The position numbers were made by a program, and so were the translations under genes. The notes beneath the pieces were generated by a model that saw only the letters and a list, made by a program, of their open reading frames with translations, did not search any database and was not told the origin of the DNA. A DNA stretch of 64,000 nucleotides from Rubellimicrobium arenae. Lineage in GTDB: Bacteria; Pseudomonadota; Alphaproteobacteria; Rhodobacterales; Rhodobacteraceae. The DNA lies in the NCBI RefSeq assembly GCF_017916275.1, contig NZ_JAFMST010000012.1:62001-126000 (forward strand). The letters are read 5' to 3'. Shown here in pieces: positions 28,345-37,696 of this stretch (position 1 is its first letter; each line of letters starts with the position of its first letter).

Positions 28345-29715
28345 ATGGGGGATTGGCAGAAGACCGACTGGCGCAAGTTGCCGCGCGTGCAGATGCCCGA
28401 CTATCCCGACCAGGACGGCCTGCGGGCGGTCGAAGCCCGGCTCGCCTCCTATCCGCCGCTGGTCTTCGCGGGCGAGGCGCGCCGGCTCAAGTCGCTGCTG
28501 TCCAAGGTGTCCCGCGGCGAGGCCTTCCTGCTGCAGGGCGGCGACTGCGCCGAAAGCTTTGCCGAGTTCTCGGCCGACAACATCCGCGACACCTTCAAGG
28601 TGATCCTCCAGATGGCCATGGTCCTGACTTACGGGGCCAAGGTGCCGGTCGTGAAGGTCGGTCGCGTCGCAGGCCAGTTCGCCAAACCGCGCTCGGCCGC
28701 GATGGAAACCGTGAACGGCGTCGAGCTGCCCTCCTACAAGGGGGACATCATCAACGGCTTCGACTTCACGTCGGAGGCGCGGCTGCCCGCCCCGGACCGG
28801 ATGCTCCAGGCCTACCTCCAGTCGGCGGCCTCGCTGAACCTGCTGCGCGCCTTCTCGACCGGCGGCTATGCGGACGTCCACAAGGTCCACGCCTGGACCC
28901 TTGGCTTCACCGCCAGCCCCGAGGCCGAGAAGTATCGCGAGATGGCCAACCGCATCTCGGACACGCTCGATTTCATGCAGGCCATCGGCATCAACGACGA
29001 AGCCGCCCATGCGCTCGAGACGGTGGAGTTCTTCACCTCCCACGAGGCGCTGCTGCTCGAATACGAGGAGGCGCTGACGCGCGTCGATTCGACCACCGGG
29101 CAATGGCTTGCGGGGTCGGGACACATGATCTGGATCGGCGACCGCACCCGGCAGCCGGACGGCGCGCATGTGGAGTACTGCCGCGGCGTGCAGAACCCGA
29201 TCGGGCTCAAGTGCGGGCCCTCCACGACCGCGTCGGACCTCAAGGTGCTGATGTCGAGGCTGAACCCCCGCAACGAGGCCGGGCGGCTCACGCTCATCGC
29301 GCGCTTCGGAGCGGGGAACGTGACCGAGCATCTGCCGCGCCTGGTCCGGGCGGTGCAGGAGGAGGGCGCCAACGTCGTCTGGTCCTGCGATCCGATGCAC
29401 GGCAACACGATCAAGTCGTCGTCCGGCTACAAGACGCGGCCGTTCGAATCCGTCCTGCGCGAGGTGCGCGAGTTCTTCGCCATCCACAACGCGGAAGGCA
29501 CGATCCCGGGCGGCGTCCACTTCGAGATGACCGGCAAGGACGTGACCGAATGCACGGGCGGCGTGCGGGCCGTCACGGACGAGGACCTGTCCGACCGTTA
29601 TCACACGGCCTGTGATCCCCGCCTGAATGCGAGCCAGGCGCTGGAGCTGGCCTTCCTCGTCGCCGAGGAGCTGTCGGCCCGTCGCGCCGGTCTGGCACGG
29701 GCCGAAGCGGTCTGA
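28345..29715 (+). CDS. aroG: Class II 3-deoxy-7-phosphoheptulonate synthase
   Basis: A 456-residue plant-type (AroA-II) DAHP synthase, first enzyme of the shikimate pathway, condensing PEP and erythrose 4-phosphate. Conserved stretches are [42 protein letters not shown], the metal- and substrate-binding [10 protein letters not shown] and [15 protein letters not shown]. The ATG at 28345 follows GAGGAGAGGG. It is monocistronic, divergent from the GlxA regulator, and followed by a strong stem-loop. No type I DAHP synthase is seen in the window. Confidence 0.94.
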   Translation: MGDWQKTDWRKLPRVQMPDYPDQDGLRAVEARLASYPPLVFAGEARRLKSLLSKVSRGEAFLLQGGDCAESFAEFSADNIRDTFKVILQMAMVLTYGAKVPVVKVGRVAGQFAKPRSAAMETVNGVELPSYKGDIINGFDFTSEARLPAPDRMLQAYLQSAASLNLLRAFSTGGYADVHKVHAWTLGFTASPEAEKYREMANRISDTLDFMQAIGINDEAAHALETVEFFTSHEALLLEYEEALTRVDSTTGQWLAGSGHMIWIGDRTRQPDGAHVEYCRGVQNPIGLKCGPSTTASDLKVLMSRLNPRNEAGRLTLIARFGAGNVTEHLPRLVRAVQEEGANVVWSCDPMHGNTIKSSSGYKTRPFESVLREVREFFAIHNAEGTIPGGVHFEMTGKDVTECTGGVRAVTDEDLSDRYHTACDPRLNASQALELAFLVAEELSARRAGLARAEAV

Positions 29716-29725
29716 GGGTGCGGCC

Positions 29726-29749
29726 GGACGGCGGAGCGTTCCGCCGTCC
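29726..29749. terminator. Bidirectional stem-loop terminator candidate
   Basis: A perfect 10-bp stem, GGACGGCGGA (29726-29735) with TCCGCCGTCC (29740-29749), around the loop GCGT. It lies between the convergent stops of the DAHP synthase and PAS-protein genes. The stem is strong; T-tracts are weak, as is common in GC-rich genomes. Confidence 0.65.
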
Positions 29750-29757
29750 CCGTGCCG

Positions 29758-30426
29758 TCACGGGTTCGAGACGACCAGCCGCAGATACGGCTTCTGCGCC
29801 TCGGCCAGGCCCTTGGGACGGCGATCGCCGGCGACGGCATAGACCGGACCGGTGGCGGGCCTCAGGATCTCGCACCGCAGGGGGGCGTCGTCGGGCAGGT
29901 CGAACCTGACCTTGCCCAACTGGGCCGAGTGGTCGAGGAACAAGCCGCCGACGGCACGTGTGACGTGGCCTTGCTGGTCGCGCAGAGGAAGGAGCAGGAA
30001 TCGACCCGATGCCGCAGACCGGAAGCCGAAGCGACGCGTCGCCACCGGCAGATCCACCAGCGCCGGGCCGTCGAAGCAGCGGTCCAGCCAAGTGTGGAAC
30101 GTCTTGCGACCTTCGGCCGAGAAGAGGAGCGAGACCGGCATGCCCTTCAAATCGAAGCCAAGATGGCTCTGAATGAGCTGCCCCCCGGTTCGGAACCGCG
30201 CGATTCCCGCAGCAACCCGTTCGAGGACGAAGGCGTGGGGCAGGGCGGGTTCGATGCGGGTGGCGTCGAGGTCGCGGCGGTATGGCACCCCGTCGGGGCC
30301 GGCCAGGCCGCGCCAATACGCTTCGAGCTGCGCCATGGCCTGCCGTCCTGCCGGAACATGGGACAGCGTGCCGGCTGCGGTGCCATCGAAGCCCTCGTCC
30401 AAGTCATGGATGTCGTCGTCGGCCAT
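29758..30426 (-). CDS. PAS-domain protein (DUF-type, single domain)
   Basis: A 222-residue cytoplasmic protein. Residues about 30-170 resemble the PAS-like proteins common in Rhizobiales and Rhodobacterales: a helical start (MAQLEAYWRGLAGPDGVPYRRDLD), then PHAFVLERVAAGIARFRTGGQ, GFDLKGMPVSLLF and LPLRDQQGHVTRAVGGLFLD. No kinase, cyclase or DNA-binding domain follows, so it is a stand-alone sensor-like protein of unknown partner. The ATG at 30426 gives an acidic N terminus. It converges on the DAHP synthase gene. Confidence 0.75.
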   Translation of the reverse strand: MADDDIHDLDEGFDGTAAGTLSHVPAGRQAMAQLEAYWRGLAGPDGVPYRRDLDATRIEPALPHAFVLERVAAGIARFRTGGQLIQSHLGFDLKGMPVSLLFSAEGRKTFHTWLDRCFDGPALVDLPVATRRFGFRSAASGRFLLLPLRDQQGHVTRAVGGLFLDHSAQLGKVRFDLPDDAPLRCEILRPATGPVYAVAGDRRPKGLAEAQKPYLRLVVSNP

Positions 30427-30585
30427 GATGCGCTCCGAGGATCTGAACCACTGGTTACGTGATTCTTAATCTACACGACTTGTCGGTAGAGTTTGTTACC
30501 AAAGCGTTAACTGGTTAATTCCGCCCGCGTTTCTGCCAGCCCGCGTTGCCGAACATGGCCGCGGGCCCAATTCCAGGAGATCCCG

Positions 30586-31476
30586 ATGATCCGTTCGATG
30601 ACTGCCTTTGCCAGCCGCCGTGGAGGCGCCAGCGGCGTCGAATGGGAATGGGATCTGAGAAGCGTGAACGGCAGGGGGCTCGACCTGCGCTTGCGCCTTC
30701 CCGAAGGGATCGAGGGGCTCGAGCCTGCGGTCAGGGCGGCGCTCACGGCCCGGCTCTCGAGGGGGAGCGTCTCGCTGAACCTGCGCGTGTCGCGGGCCGC
30801 GGGCGAGGGTGGCTTCGCCTTCGACGAGCCGCAGCTCGATAGGGTGCTATCCGCCCTCGAGCATGTCCAGCAGCGGGCCTTTGCGCTGGGCGTCACGCTG
30901 GCGCAGCCGACGGCCGCCGACGTCCTGGCCCAGAAGGGCGTCGTTGTGGCGGCGCCCATGGCGACGGGCGAAGAGGGGCTCCTTCCGGCGCTGCTCGAGG
31001 ATCTCGATGGACTGCTGGCCGATTTCGTCCTGGCGCGGGAGGGCGAGGGCGCGGCCCTCGACTCCATCCTGCGGGAGCAGCTGGCCGGCATCGCCGCGCT
31101 GGTGGACGACGCCGCGTCGGCCGCCGAGGCGCGTCGGGGCGACGCCCGGCAGGCCCTGACGGCGGCGCTGCGCCGGGTGGTCGAGGACGTGCCCGAGGTC
31201 GACCAGGGCCGGCTGGCGCAGGAACTGGCGCTGATCGCCGTGCGGTCGGACGTGACGGAGGAGATCGACCGGCTTCGCGCCCATGTCGCCGCGGCGGGCG
31301 AGCTTCTGGACGACTCCAAGCCGTCCGGGCGCCGGCTCGACTTCCTGGCGCAGGAGTTCAACCGCGAGGCCAATACCCTGCTGTCCAAGGCGTCGTCATC
31401 CGGGCTGTCCCGCATCGGCCTTGACCTCAAGGCCGCCATCGACCAGATGCGCGAGCAGGTTCAGAACGTGGAGTAA
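30586..31476 (+). CDS. yicC: YicC/YloC family endoribonuclease-like protein
   Basis: A 296-residue protein with the conserved N terminus MIRSMTAFASR and WELRSVNGRGLDLRLRLP-like EWDLRSVNGRGLDLRLRLP. The C-terminal DUF1732 region contains ELALIAVRSDVTEEIDRLRAH, GRRLDFLAQEFNREANTLLSKASS and QMREQVQNVE. YicC proteins are oligomeric RNA-cleaving enzymes that influence small-RNA decay. AGGAG precedes the ATG. It is followed three bases later by gmk, the widespread yicC-gmk operon. Confidence 0.92.
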   Translation: MIRSMTAFASRRGGASGVEWEWDLRSVNGRGLDLRLRLPEGIEGLEPAVRAALTARLSRGSVSLNLRVSRAAGEGGFAFDEPQLDRVLSALEHVQQRAFALGVTLAQPTAADVLAQKGVVVAAPMATGEEGLLPALLEDLDGLLADFVLAREGEGAALDSILREQLAGIAALVDDAASAAEARRGDARQALTAALRRVVEDVPEVDQGRLAQELALIAVRSDVTEEIDRLRAHVAAAGELLDDSKPSGRRLDFLAQEFNREANTLLSKASSSGLSRIGLDLKAAIDQMREQVQNVE

Positions 31477-31479
31477 GGG

Positions 31480-32136
31480 ATGGCGGCCCAGGACGTGCCC
31501 AGCCGGCGAGGGTTGCTGATCATCCTGTCCTCGCCCTCCGGCGCCGGCAAGACGACGCTGGCGCGACGCCTTCTGGCCGCCGATCCCTCCATCGGCTTCT
31601 CGGTGTCCGCCACCACGCGCCTTCCCCGGCCGGGGGAGGTCGACGGACGGGAGTATCACTTCGTCACGCGGCCCGAGTTCGAGGCCATGGTCGAACGGGG
31701 CGAGCTGCTCGAACAGGCCGAGGTGTTCGGAAACCTTTACGGATCCCCCCGCCGGCCCATCGAGGCCGCCATGGAGCAGGGTCGGGACACCATCTTCGAC
31801 ATCGACTGGCAGGGCGGGCAGCAGATCCGCAATTCCCTGCTGGGCCGCGAGGTGGTGTCGATCTTCATCCTTCCCCCCTCCATGGCCGAGCTTGAGCGGC
31901 GGTTGCGCGGGCGCGGGCAGGACAGCGCCGAGGTCATCGCCGGGCGGATGGCCCGGTCCATGGCCGAGGTCAGCCACTGGGCCGAGTACGACTACGTTCT
32001 CGTCAATCGCGACCTGGACGAGACCGACTCCAAGGTGCGGCACATCGTCGAGGTCGAGCGTCTGCGCCGTGAGCGGCAGCCGTGGCTGAACGGCTTCGTG
32101 CGCGATCTGGCCCGTGAGTTCGAGGGCGCGCGGTGA
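31480..32136 (+). CDS. gmk: Guanylate kinase
   Basis: A 218-residue enzyme that phosphorylates GMP to GDP. The P-loop is [16 protein letters not shown] (residues 14-29), the GMP-binding region is [18 protein letters not shown], and [26 protein letters not shown] and the lid [14 protein letters not shown] complete the set. The length is normal. It starts three bases after yicC and its stop overlaps the GTG start of the carbonic anhydrase gene, so all three are co-transcribed. Confidence 0.96.
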   Translation: MAAQDVPSRRGLLIILSSPSGAGKTTLARRLLAADPSIGFSVSATTRLPRPGEVDGREYHFVTRPEFEAMVERGELLEQAEVFGNLYGSPRRPIEAAMEQGRDTIFDIDWQGGQQIRNSLLGREVVSIFILPPSMAELERRLRGRGQDSAEVIAGRMARSMAEVSHWAEYDYVLVNRDLDETDSKVRHIVEVERLRRERQPWLNGFVRDLAREFEGAR

Positions 32137-32666
32137 TCTGGGCCTTGGACGGGCAGGGCCCGGACATCCATCCAAGCGCCTGGATCGCGCCCGACGCCCA
32201 GGTGATCGGGCGGGTGCGGATCGGCCCGCGCGCGTCGGTCTGGTTCGGCGCCGTGCTGCGGGGCGACAACGAATGGATCGAGGTGGGCGAGGGCACGAAC
32301 ATCCAGGAGCTGTCCTGCCTGCACACCGACTGGGGCTACCCGCTGACCATCGGCGCGGGTTGCACGGTCGGCCATCGCGCGATGCTGCACGGCTGCACGA
32401 TCGCGGAGAACTGCCTGGTCGGAATGTCCGCGACCGTCCTGAACGGCGCCACCATCGACCGGGACTGCCTTCTGGGTGCGGGCGCGCTGGTGACCGAGGG
32501 CAAGGCCTTCGGACCGGGCCAGCTGCTCATGGGGGTGCCTGCCAAGGCCGTCCGGCCCCTGGACGACGACGCGGTCGAGCGTCTGCGCCAGTCGGCCCGC
32601 AACTACGCCCAGAATGCGGAACGCTTTGCGCGGGGCCTCAGCCCGCTGACGCCGCCCGCCGGATGA
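32133..32666 (+). CDS. Gamma-class carbonic anhydrase family protein
   Basis: A 177-residue left-handed beta-helix protein built from hexapeptide repeats ([21 protein letters not shown] onward). Candidate zinc ligands are in LHTDWG and the GHRAMLHGC pair, the pattern of YrdA/CaiE-type gamma carbonic anhydrases. [12 protein letters not shown] and [13 protein letters not shown] are the conserved C-terminal turns. Some members are inactive or have other roles. The GTG start overlaps the gmk stop. Its end overlaps the opposite-strand gene at 32638 by 29 bp. Confidence 0.9.
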   Translation: MIWALDGQGPDIHPSAWIAPDAQVIGRVRIGPRASVWFGAVLRGDNEWIEVGEGTNIQELSCLHTDWGYPLTIGAGCTVGHRAMLHGCTIAENCLVGMSATVLNGATIDRDCLLGAGALVTEGKAFGPGQLLMGVPAKAVRPLDDDAVERLRQSARNYAQNAERFARGLSPLTPPAG

Positions 32667-32970
32667 TGTACAGGTCGAAATCCAGGAAGGGGGCGATCTC
32701 GTGCACCTCCTGCCGGATGGCGTCCAGATTGGGGAGCGCGTTCGTCAGGGCCCGGTAGCGCCCGGCAAAGCCGCATCGGTTGAGGACCCGGGCCACGTCC
32801 AGGGCATCGAAGCTTTCGCCCATCAGGGCGGAAAGCACGACATCAGGGGCAGGGGACTCGCTCAGGGCAGCTTCAAGCTGGGCAAAGCTGGTGAAACGGA
32901 AACCTTCGATTCGAGGGACAGGGCGTCCTTCACGCTCCCAAGTCCTGAGATTTCCGATCACGAGGATCAT
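32638..32970 (-). CDS. Small conserved protein of unknown function
   Basis: A 110-residue protein starting MILVIGNLRTWEREGRPVPR. The alternation of hydrophobic strands and helices (VVLSALMGESFDALDVARVL, GFAGRYRALTNALPNLDAIR) resembles a receiver-like alpha/beta fold, but the conserved phosphorylation residues are not evident. I do not recognise a function. It has good coding character (ordered codons, ATG start) and overlaps the convergent carbonic anhydrase gene by 29 bp. It is divergent from the PhoR-type kinase gene. Confidence 0.65.
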   Translation of the reverse strand: MILVIGNLRTWEREGRPVPRIEGFRFTSFAQLEAALSESPAPDVVLSALMGESFDALDVARVLNRCGFAGRYRALTNALPNLDAIRQEVHEIAPFLDFDLYIIRRAASAG

Positions 32971-33161
32971 TGCAGTCTTGAACTCGCATTATCGTGGTTC
33001 TTGCCGTCGAACGGACGAGACTGGAACAATTCGTGGTCAAAGAGGCGACTGTGCATCAGATGGCGCCTGTGTGGCGTGATTACGCGATCGTGAGCAGGTC
33101 CACAACGTCAGCCGGAATTGTCATTCCACCGTGACGCGAAACGTCCTAACTCGGCCACACC

Positions 33162-34199
33162 ATGACCCCCGACGCCCAGGCCCTGATCACCGCGTTGCCG
33201 ATCCCGGCGGTCGTCGTCGCCAGTTCCGAACGGATCGTCGCCTCCAACCCGGCCGCCCGGACGCTGTTCGGCCATGACGGGACCGGGCGTCATTACATCA
33301 CGGTGCTGCGGCAGCCGGCGACGCTGGACATCGTCGAGGCCACGCTTCGCGACGGGCAACCGCGCGAGGGCCGGTTCCTGGGCAGTGACGGCGGACGCGA
33401 CACCACCTGGCGGGCCAGCGCCCGGCACGTCGTCCTGACCGGCGGCCGCCATGTCCTCGTCACCTTCGAGGACGTGACCGCCGTCGAGGAGGCGGGGCAG
33501 ATCCGGCGCGATTTCGTCGCCAATGTCAGCCACGAGCTGCGAACTCCTCTGACGGCGCTCATGGGGTTCGTGGACACGCTGCGGGGACCGGCCCGCGACG
33601 ACGTGGCCGCGCGCGACCGCTTCCTGGGCATCGTTTCGCGCGAAGCCCATCGCATGGCGCGACTGGTCGACGATCTGCTGAGCCTCAGCCGCGTGGAAGC
33701 CGAGGAACGGCGGCGCCCGACCGAACGGATCGACCTGCGCGCTCTGGTCGGCTCCGTCGCCGCCGCTCTCGAGCCGCTGGCCACCCAGTCGGGCACCGAG
33801 ATCCGGCTCGACCTGCCTGCGGGCCCCGTGGTCCTGCCGGGCGACCAGGGGCAGCTGCGGCAGGTTCTGACGAACCTGATCGAGAACGCCATCAAGTATG
33901 GCGGCCGCGACGCTCCGGTCGAGGTGACCCTGTCCGAGCTGGGCGACCAGCCCGACCTCCGCCGTCCGGGCGTCCGGCTGCGGGTGATCGACCAGGGGCC
34001 AGGCATCCCGTCGCATCATATTCCGCGCCTGACCGAACGCTTCTACCGGGTGGATGCCCACCGGTCCCGCGAAGTCGGGGGCACCGGCCTTGGTCTTGCC
34101 ATCGTGAAGCACATCGTGAACCGCCACCGCGGTCGCCTTCGGATCGAAAGTGAGATCGGCCAAGGCAGCTGCTTCATCGTCGTGCTGCCGGCCGACTGA
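33162..34199 (+). CDS. phoR: PhoR-type sensor histidine kinase
   Basis: A 345-residue kinase without membrane segments: an N-terminal PAS domain (residues 5-110), H-box FVANVSHELRTPLTALMGF, N-box NLIENAIKYG, G1 DQGPGI, FYRVDAHRSREVGGTGLGLAIVKHI and the closing ELVLPAD-like VVLPAD strand. The RVDAHRSREVGGTGLGL form is typical of PhoR, the phosphate-limitation kinase. In related genomes the pst-phoU-phoB genes follow; here a degenerate IS30 copy starts 65 bp after the stop and no pst gene appears. The phosphate role is therefore inferred from the kinase sequence alone. Confidence 0.82.
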   Translation: MTPDAQALITALPIPAVVVASSERIVASNPAARTLFGHDGTGRHYITVLRQPATLDIVEATLRDGQPREGRFLGSDGGRDTTWRASARHVVLTGGRHVLVTFEDVTAVEEAGQIRRDFVANVSHELRTPLTALMGFVDTLRGPARDDVAARDRFLGIVSREAHRMARLVDDLLSLSRVEAEERRRPTERIDLRALVGSVAAALEPLATQSGTEIRLDLPAGPVVLPGDQGQLRQVLTNLIENAIKYGGRDAPVEVTLSELGDQPDLRRPGVRLRVIDQGPGIPSHHIPRLTERFYRVDAHRSREVGGTGLGLAIVKHIVNRHRGRLRIESEIGQGSCFIVVLPAD

Positions 34200-34264
34200 T
34201 CCAAGTGCAGGACGGCGCGATCGACCGGACCTGAGCATCGGGCACCATGCTGCGAGGCGGAGGG

Positions 34265-35165
34265 TGAGCGGCACGTGAGGCGCGACGTTCGAGCCGAGGT
34301 CATCATCGGGGGTGAGGCGCGCCGCTCCAGGACCTTTTCGCGGAAGACCTCGGACGGTGTTCTCCAGCCCAAGCACTTGCGCGGCATGGCGTTCAGGCGT
34401 TCGCAGATCGTCTTCAGCTGGGGGCCGGAGATCGATGTCGGGTCGATGTCGCGGGGCCGCCAGCGCCGCATGGAGCGGTTGGTGGTCTCGACCGCGCCCT
34501 TCTGGCCCCGGTAAGCGCGGGTCGCAAGATGAGGCCTGAACGCCGACCTGAGCTGGCCGGTGCGGCCAGTCGATGAACTCCGAGCCTCGGTCAGGGGTGA
34601 CCGAGCGACGGGCCTTGAAGGGCAGGGAGCCGAGAACCGCCACCAGCTTGGCCATGATCGGCCTGGTCCGGCGGTCGGCATGGGGCAGCAGGACCGTGAA
34701 GTGGCGGATGCGCTCGACCAGCGAGGTCAGGTTGTAGGGGCCGAACCGTCGGCCGGAACAGGACCAGATCCGCGCACCCGTGGCCGACCTGGCGCCGATG
34801 CGCGACGTCGTCCGGGCGGAACAGGATGCTGTGTTCGGGTCGGAACTTTGGGGCTTGGCGCTTGCGGGTGCGACGCGGGCGGCGCGTGCGGCGAGGCTCG
34901 GGCAGCTACCACCAGAGATCGTGCTCCATGCCTTCCTTCGAGGTGATGAAGCGGGTGATCGTCTCCTGGCACACACGCGGCTTCGCGCCTTCGAGGCGCA
35001 TGCGCCCGGCGATCTGCTCGGGCGTCCAACCGGCCTGGATCCGGTCGATGACCCGACCCTGAAGTTAGGCGTGGCGGATCAGCTTGCGCTCCTTGCCGTG
35101 CCGGATCGCCGCCGTCCTCATGGCCGCCCTCCAGAAGGTGCCCATGACCTCCGGCTCGCATCAAT
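34265..35165 (-). pseudogene. Degenerate IS30-family transposase copy
   Basis: Relative of the intact IS30 transposase at 38423-39424, on the same strand. The left end still reads TGAGCGGCAC (34265) as an eroded terminal repeat. The remnant covers roughly residues 50-333 of the intact protein (FTVLLPHADRRTRPIMAKL, PDRGSEFIDW, GAVETTNRSMRRW recognisable) but in three different frames. There is an extra base near 34745 and another shift near 34545, and the N-terminal helix-turn-helix and right end are missing. It cannot make an active transposase. It lies between the phoR-like gene and the MATE exporter. Confidence 0.88.
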
Positions 35166-35263
35166 GCCGGTCAAGAACTCATGATTGACGCACGCCCAAT
35201 CTCTCCTCGAGTGGCTTGGGCCGGTGATGAATGAGCATCGAGCCGGATCGAGGCGGGCTGAAA

Positions 35264-35290
35264 GGGGCCAATCCCGCTGAGAGAGGCCCC
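35264..35290 (-). terminator. Terminator-like stem-loop after the MATE gene
   Basis: GGGGCC (35264-35269) pairs with GGCCCC (35285-35290) about 30 bp past the MATE stop. On the minus strand the stem is followed by TTTC, so it may act as a weak terminator. Confidence 0.4.
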
Positions 35291-35321
35291 GATGTCGGCC
35301 GAAAACGATCGAGAGGGACAA

Positions 35322-36707
35322 TCATCCCTGCTCAAGGGGTTCCAGCCTTCCATTGGTCCCGGGCAGTCCCGCCCCGCGGCGCAGCAGGACGAAACCGGTC
35401 ACGATGAGGAGGCCAGCATCGGCGAGGGGCTGGGCCAGCCAGATGCCAGGCTCCCCCCAGACCAGCGGCAGCAGGAGGCTGAGTGGGACGGCGAAGACGT
35501 AGGTCCGCGTCACGGACAGGATTGCGGCCCGGCGCGCCTGCCCGAGGCTCTGGAGATGACCCGCCACGATCAGGCAGGGCCCGAAGGCAACGTAGAGCGC
35601 CACATAGAAGGGCAGGATGCGCGCGACCTCGACGGCGACGACCGGATCATCCGTGAACGCCCGCGCGATCGCATGGCGCAGGAGGACGAAACCGGCCTCC
35701 ACCAGCCCCGCGTAGGCCAGCGCCGCGAGCAGGGCCACCTTCAGCGTGGCTTGGGAGCGGGCGGCAAGGCCCGCGCCGTGGCTCTGGCTGACCATGGCTT
35801 GGAGCGCCAGGGACAAGCCCAGGAGCGGCAGGTAGGCCAGGGTCATCATCCGCGTGACGACGCCATAAGCGGCGACGGTCGTGTCCTGGTCCGGCCCCCC
35901 GTGGAGCCGCAGCGCCGCGAGGACCGCTGCGCCACCCAGCGCGACGCCGAGGAAGCTCAGGCTGCGCGGCGCTCCGAGCGCGAGGATTGGCCGCCATCCC
36001 GCGACCCAGTCCCGCGCGGGCCCGAGGCGGAGGGGGAGGGGTGTCCGCCCGGAGGCCCGGTAGGCCAGGATCGTCCCGAGGGCCAGCGCCTGAGCCAGCG
36101 CGGTGCCCCAGGCCGAGCCGGCCACCCCGAAGCCCATGGCACCGATCAGGAGCGCGTTGAGGCCAAGGTTGAGCAAGGTCACCAACATGCCGGCCAGAGC
36201 CATGAACCCGACGCGTCCCTCGCTGCGGAGCGCATCGGACTGGAGGGCCAGCGCGAAGGCCACCGGCGCCGTCAGCACGGCGATGCCGAGGAAGCTCTGC
36301 GCCATCCCGGCGAGTTCGGCCGAGCCGTCGGCGAGCGCGAGGGTCAGCGACCGGCCGAGCATGGCAAAGGCTGCCATGGTTGCCGCGCACACGAGTAGCC
36401 CGAGGCCATGAGCGCCAGCGAGGACGCGGCGGGCCTCGCCGGGCTGGCCCGCCCCGAGTTTCTGCCCGATGAGGGTCGCCATGCCGCTCGCCACCATCGT
36501 GGTCAGCGCGGTCAGCAGCATGGCGGCGGGAAAGACCAGCGTCACGGCAGCCAGCGCGGCGGGACCGACGAACAGGCCCAGGAGGGCGGCGTCGGCGACC
36601 GTGAGCAGGCCGTTGAGGCCCAGGAGCAGAATGATGGGAAAGGCGGTTCGGGCGAAGGTCGCGGGAACCGGGCCGTCGAGATAGGGCGACAGGGTGCGAG
36701 TGGGCAT
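35322..36707 (-). CDS. MATE family efflux transporter
   Basis: A 461-residue protein with twelve hydrophobic segments in two similar halves. The N-terminal LLLGLNGLLTVADAALLGLFVGPAALAAV and mid-protein AGSAWGTALAQALALG and SLSFLGVALGGAAVLAALRL are MATE-like, as is GLSLALQAMVSQSHGAG at the start of the second half. These exporters use Na+ or H+ gradients to expel cationic drugs and metabolites. The ATG at 36707 gives a normal start. It lies alone in an accessory region between an IS30 remnant and a small unlinked gene. Confidence 0.88.
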   Translation of the reverse strand: MPTRTLSPYLDGPVPATFARTAFPIILLLGLNGLLTVADAALLGLFVGPAALAAVTLVFPAAMLLTALTTMVASGMATLIGQKLGAGQPGEARRVLAGAHGLGLLVCAATMAAFAMLGRSLTLALADGSAELAGMAQSFLGIAVLTAPVAFALALQSDALRSEGRVGFMALAGMLVTLLNLGLNALLIGAMGFGVAGSAWGTALAQALALGTILAYRASGRTPLPLRLGPARDWVAGWRPILALGAPRSLSFLGVALGGAAVLAALRLHGGPDQDTTVAAYGVVTRMMTLAYLPLLGLSLALQAMVSQSHGAGLAARSQATLKVALLAALAYAGLVEAGFVLLRHAIARAFTDDPVVAVEVARILPFYVALYVAFGPCLIVAGHLQSLGQARRAAILSVTRTYVFAVPLSLLLPLVWGEPGIWLAQPLADAGLLIVTGFVLLRRGAGLPGTNGRLEPLEQG

Positions 36708-36817
36708 GGTGAGAGTCCTTGCGGACGCGATCCGGCCGGACAGCTGGGTCCATGGCCGGACGGCGAGAAGGGGGAGAGGAGTGGGGCGGCGTCGCCCCGA
36801 GATTGGGGCGCCGGGGA

Positions 36818-37252
36818 TCAGGCCCGCCGGAGGTGCATCTGCGGGGCGCCGTTGCCGGTCCGGGCGGGGGAGTCGCCTGCCTCGTCCAGCACCGCCGAGA
36901 CGCGTCGACGGATATGGGCGTAGGGGCTCCCGGCCGTCACGTTGATCGGCTGGTCGAACTGGACCGTGATGCGGGTCAGCCCCGCGCCCTCGGGCCCGGC
37001 CGCCAGGAGGACGCCCTCGAAGGCATAGCCCAGATAGCGGCCGGTCACGCGATCACCGGCCGCGAGCGGGACGGGACCGCTCTCGGGCAGCAGGGCCGCG
37101 GCGGCGTTCCAGTCCCGGAAACCGTGCCGCCGGGCCACGGTCTCGAGGGCATCGCCATGGGTGACCTGGGTGCCTTGCGCCGCCTGCTGGGCGCGCCAGG
37201 TCCGGGCCTCGGCCTTCAGCCCCTGCCGGCTCAGCGTGGTGAAAGTGGTCAT
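36818..37252 (-). CDS. Small glyoxalase-superfamily-like protein
   Basis: A 144-residue protein. The N-terminal half, FTTLSRQGLKAEARTWRAQQ, GTQVTHGDALETVARRHGFRDWNAAAA, matches the alphaproteobacterial proteins usually annotated glyoxalase superfamily: a helix with LKxxAxxLR, then HGxALExVARxxGxRDWN. The C-terminal half (AGDRVTGRYLGYAFEGVLLAA) looks like a small beta-barrel. The function is unknown. ATG 37252 with AGGA six bases upstream is preferred over 37282. It is a lone gene between the MATE exporter and the noncoding stretch at 37253-37696. Confidence 0.7.
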   Translation of the reverse strand: MTTFTTLSRQGLKAEARTWRAQQAAQGTQVTHGDALETVARRHGFRDWNAAAALLPESGPVPLAAGDRVTGRYLGYAFEGVLLAAGPEGAGLTRITVQFDQPINVTAGSPYAHIRRRVSAVLDEAGDSPARTGNGAPQMHLRRA

Positions 37253-37696
37253 GGTCGTCCTCACATCCGTGAGGCGGATCATCTCATGGGGCCCGCGTTG
37301 CCATGAACCGCCTCGGACGAGGAGCGATCAAGGTCATCCCGTGCTGAGCTTCACCATCGGCGAACCGGCGGGCGGCAGGCGTCAGCGGCCGCCATCCTCC
37401 TCGCGCCGAATTCCGACTGTGTCAAGTCGGATCGGGGGAAGGCACAGTCGGTTCGGGAGAAGGCACAACGAATTCAAAGCGCGGGGGTAGGGCTGAGTTC
37501 GTGGTGCGTAGTTCTTACTTGATGCACTGTTCCGCGAAGCAGGCACCTCAACGGGTCGGCTTGTGCGTATGTTGGACGCGAAAACGGCCGCTCCTGGCCC
37601 GAGGACACTGCAAGGCTCCCTGTCCTGGGGCCATTCAGCTTCGTCGTCCCAACACGGTTCGACTCCTGACCAGACCCCGAAGGAGAATGGATCACC
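37253..37696. other. Gene-free stretch with a tandem 21-bp repeat
   Basis: No convincing coding frame is visible in these 444 bp; the open frames have poor codon order and no family features. A 21-bp unit, TCGGATCGGGGGAAGGCACA at 37427-37447, recurs immediately at 37448-37468 with two changes. A TTGACA is present on the minus strand (37425-37420) but without a matching -10 box. This may be remains of an older insertion. Confidence 0.5.
37427..37468 (+). repeat. Imperfect tandem repeat, 2 x 21 bp
   Basis: Two adjacent copies of TCGG(A/T)TCGGG(G/A)GAAGGCACA plus one base. Too few copies to be a CRISPR or iteron array; it could be an operator pair or an insertion scar. Confidence 0.6.

Noticed and set aside
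37637-37670. GGTTCGACTCC, resembling a tRNA T-arm
   Set aside because: The five flanking bases do not pair, and no acceptor or anticodon arm is found nearby, so it is neither a tRNA nor a convincing attachment site.
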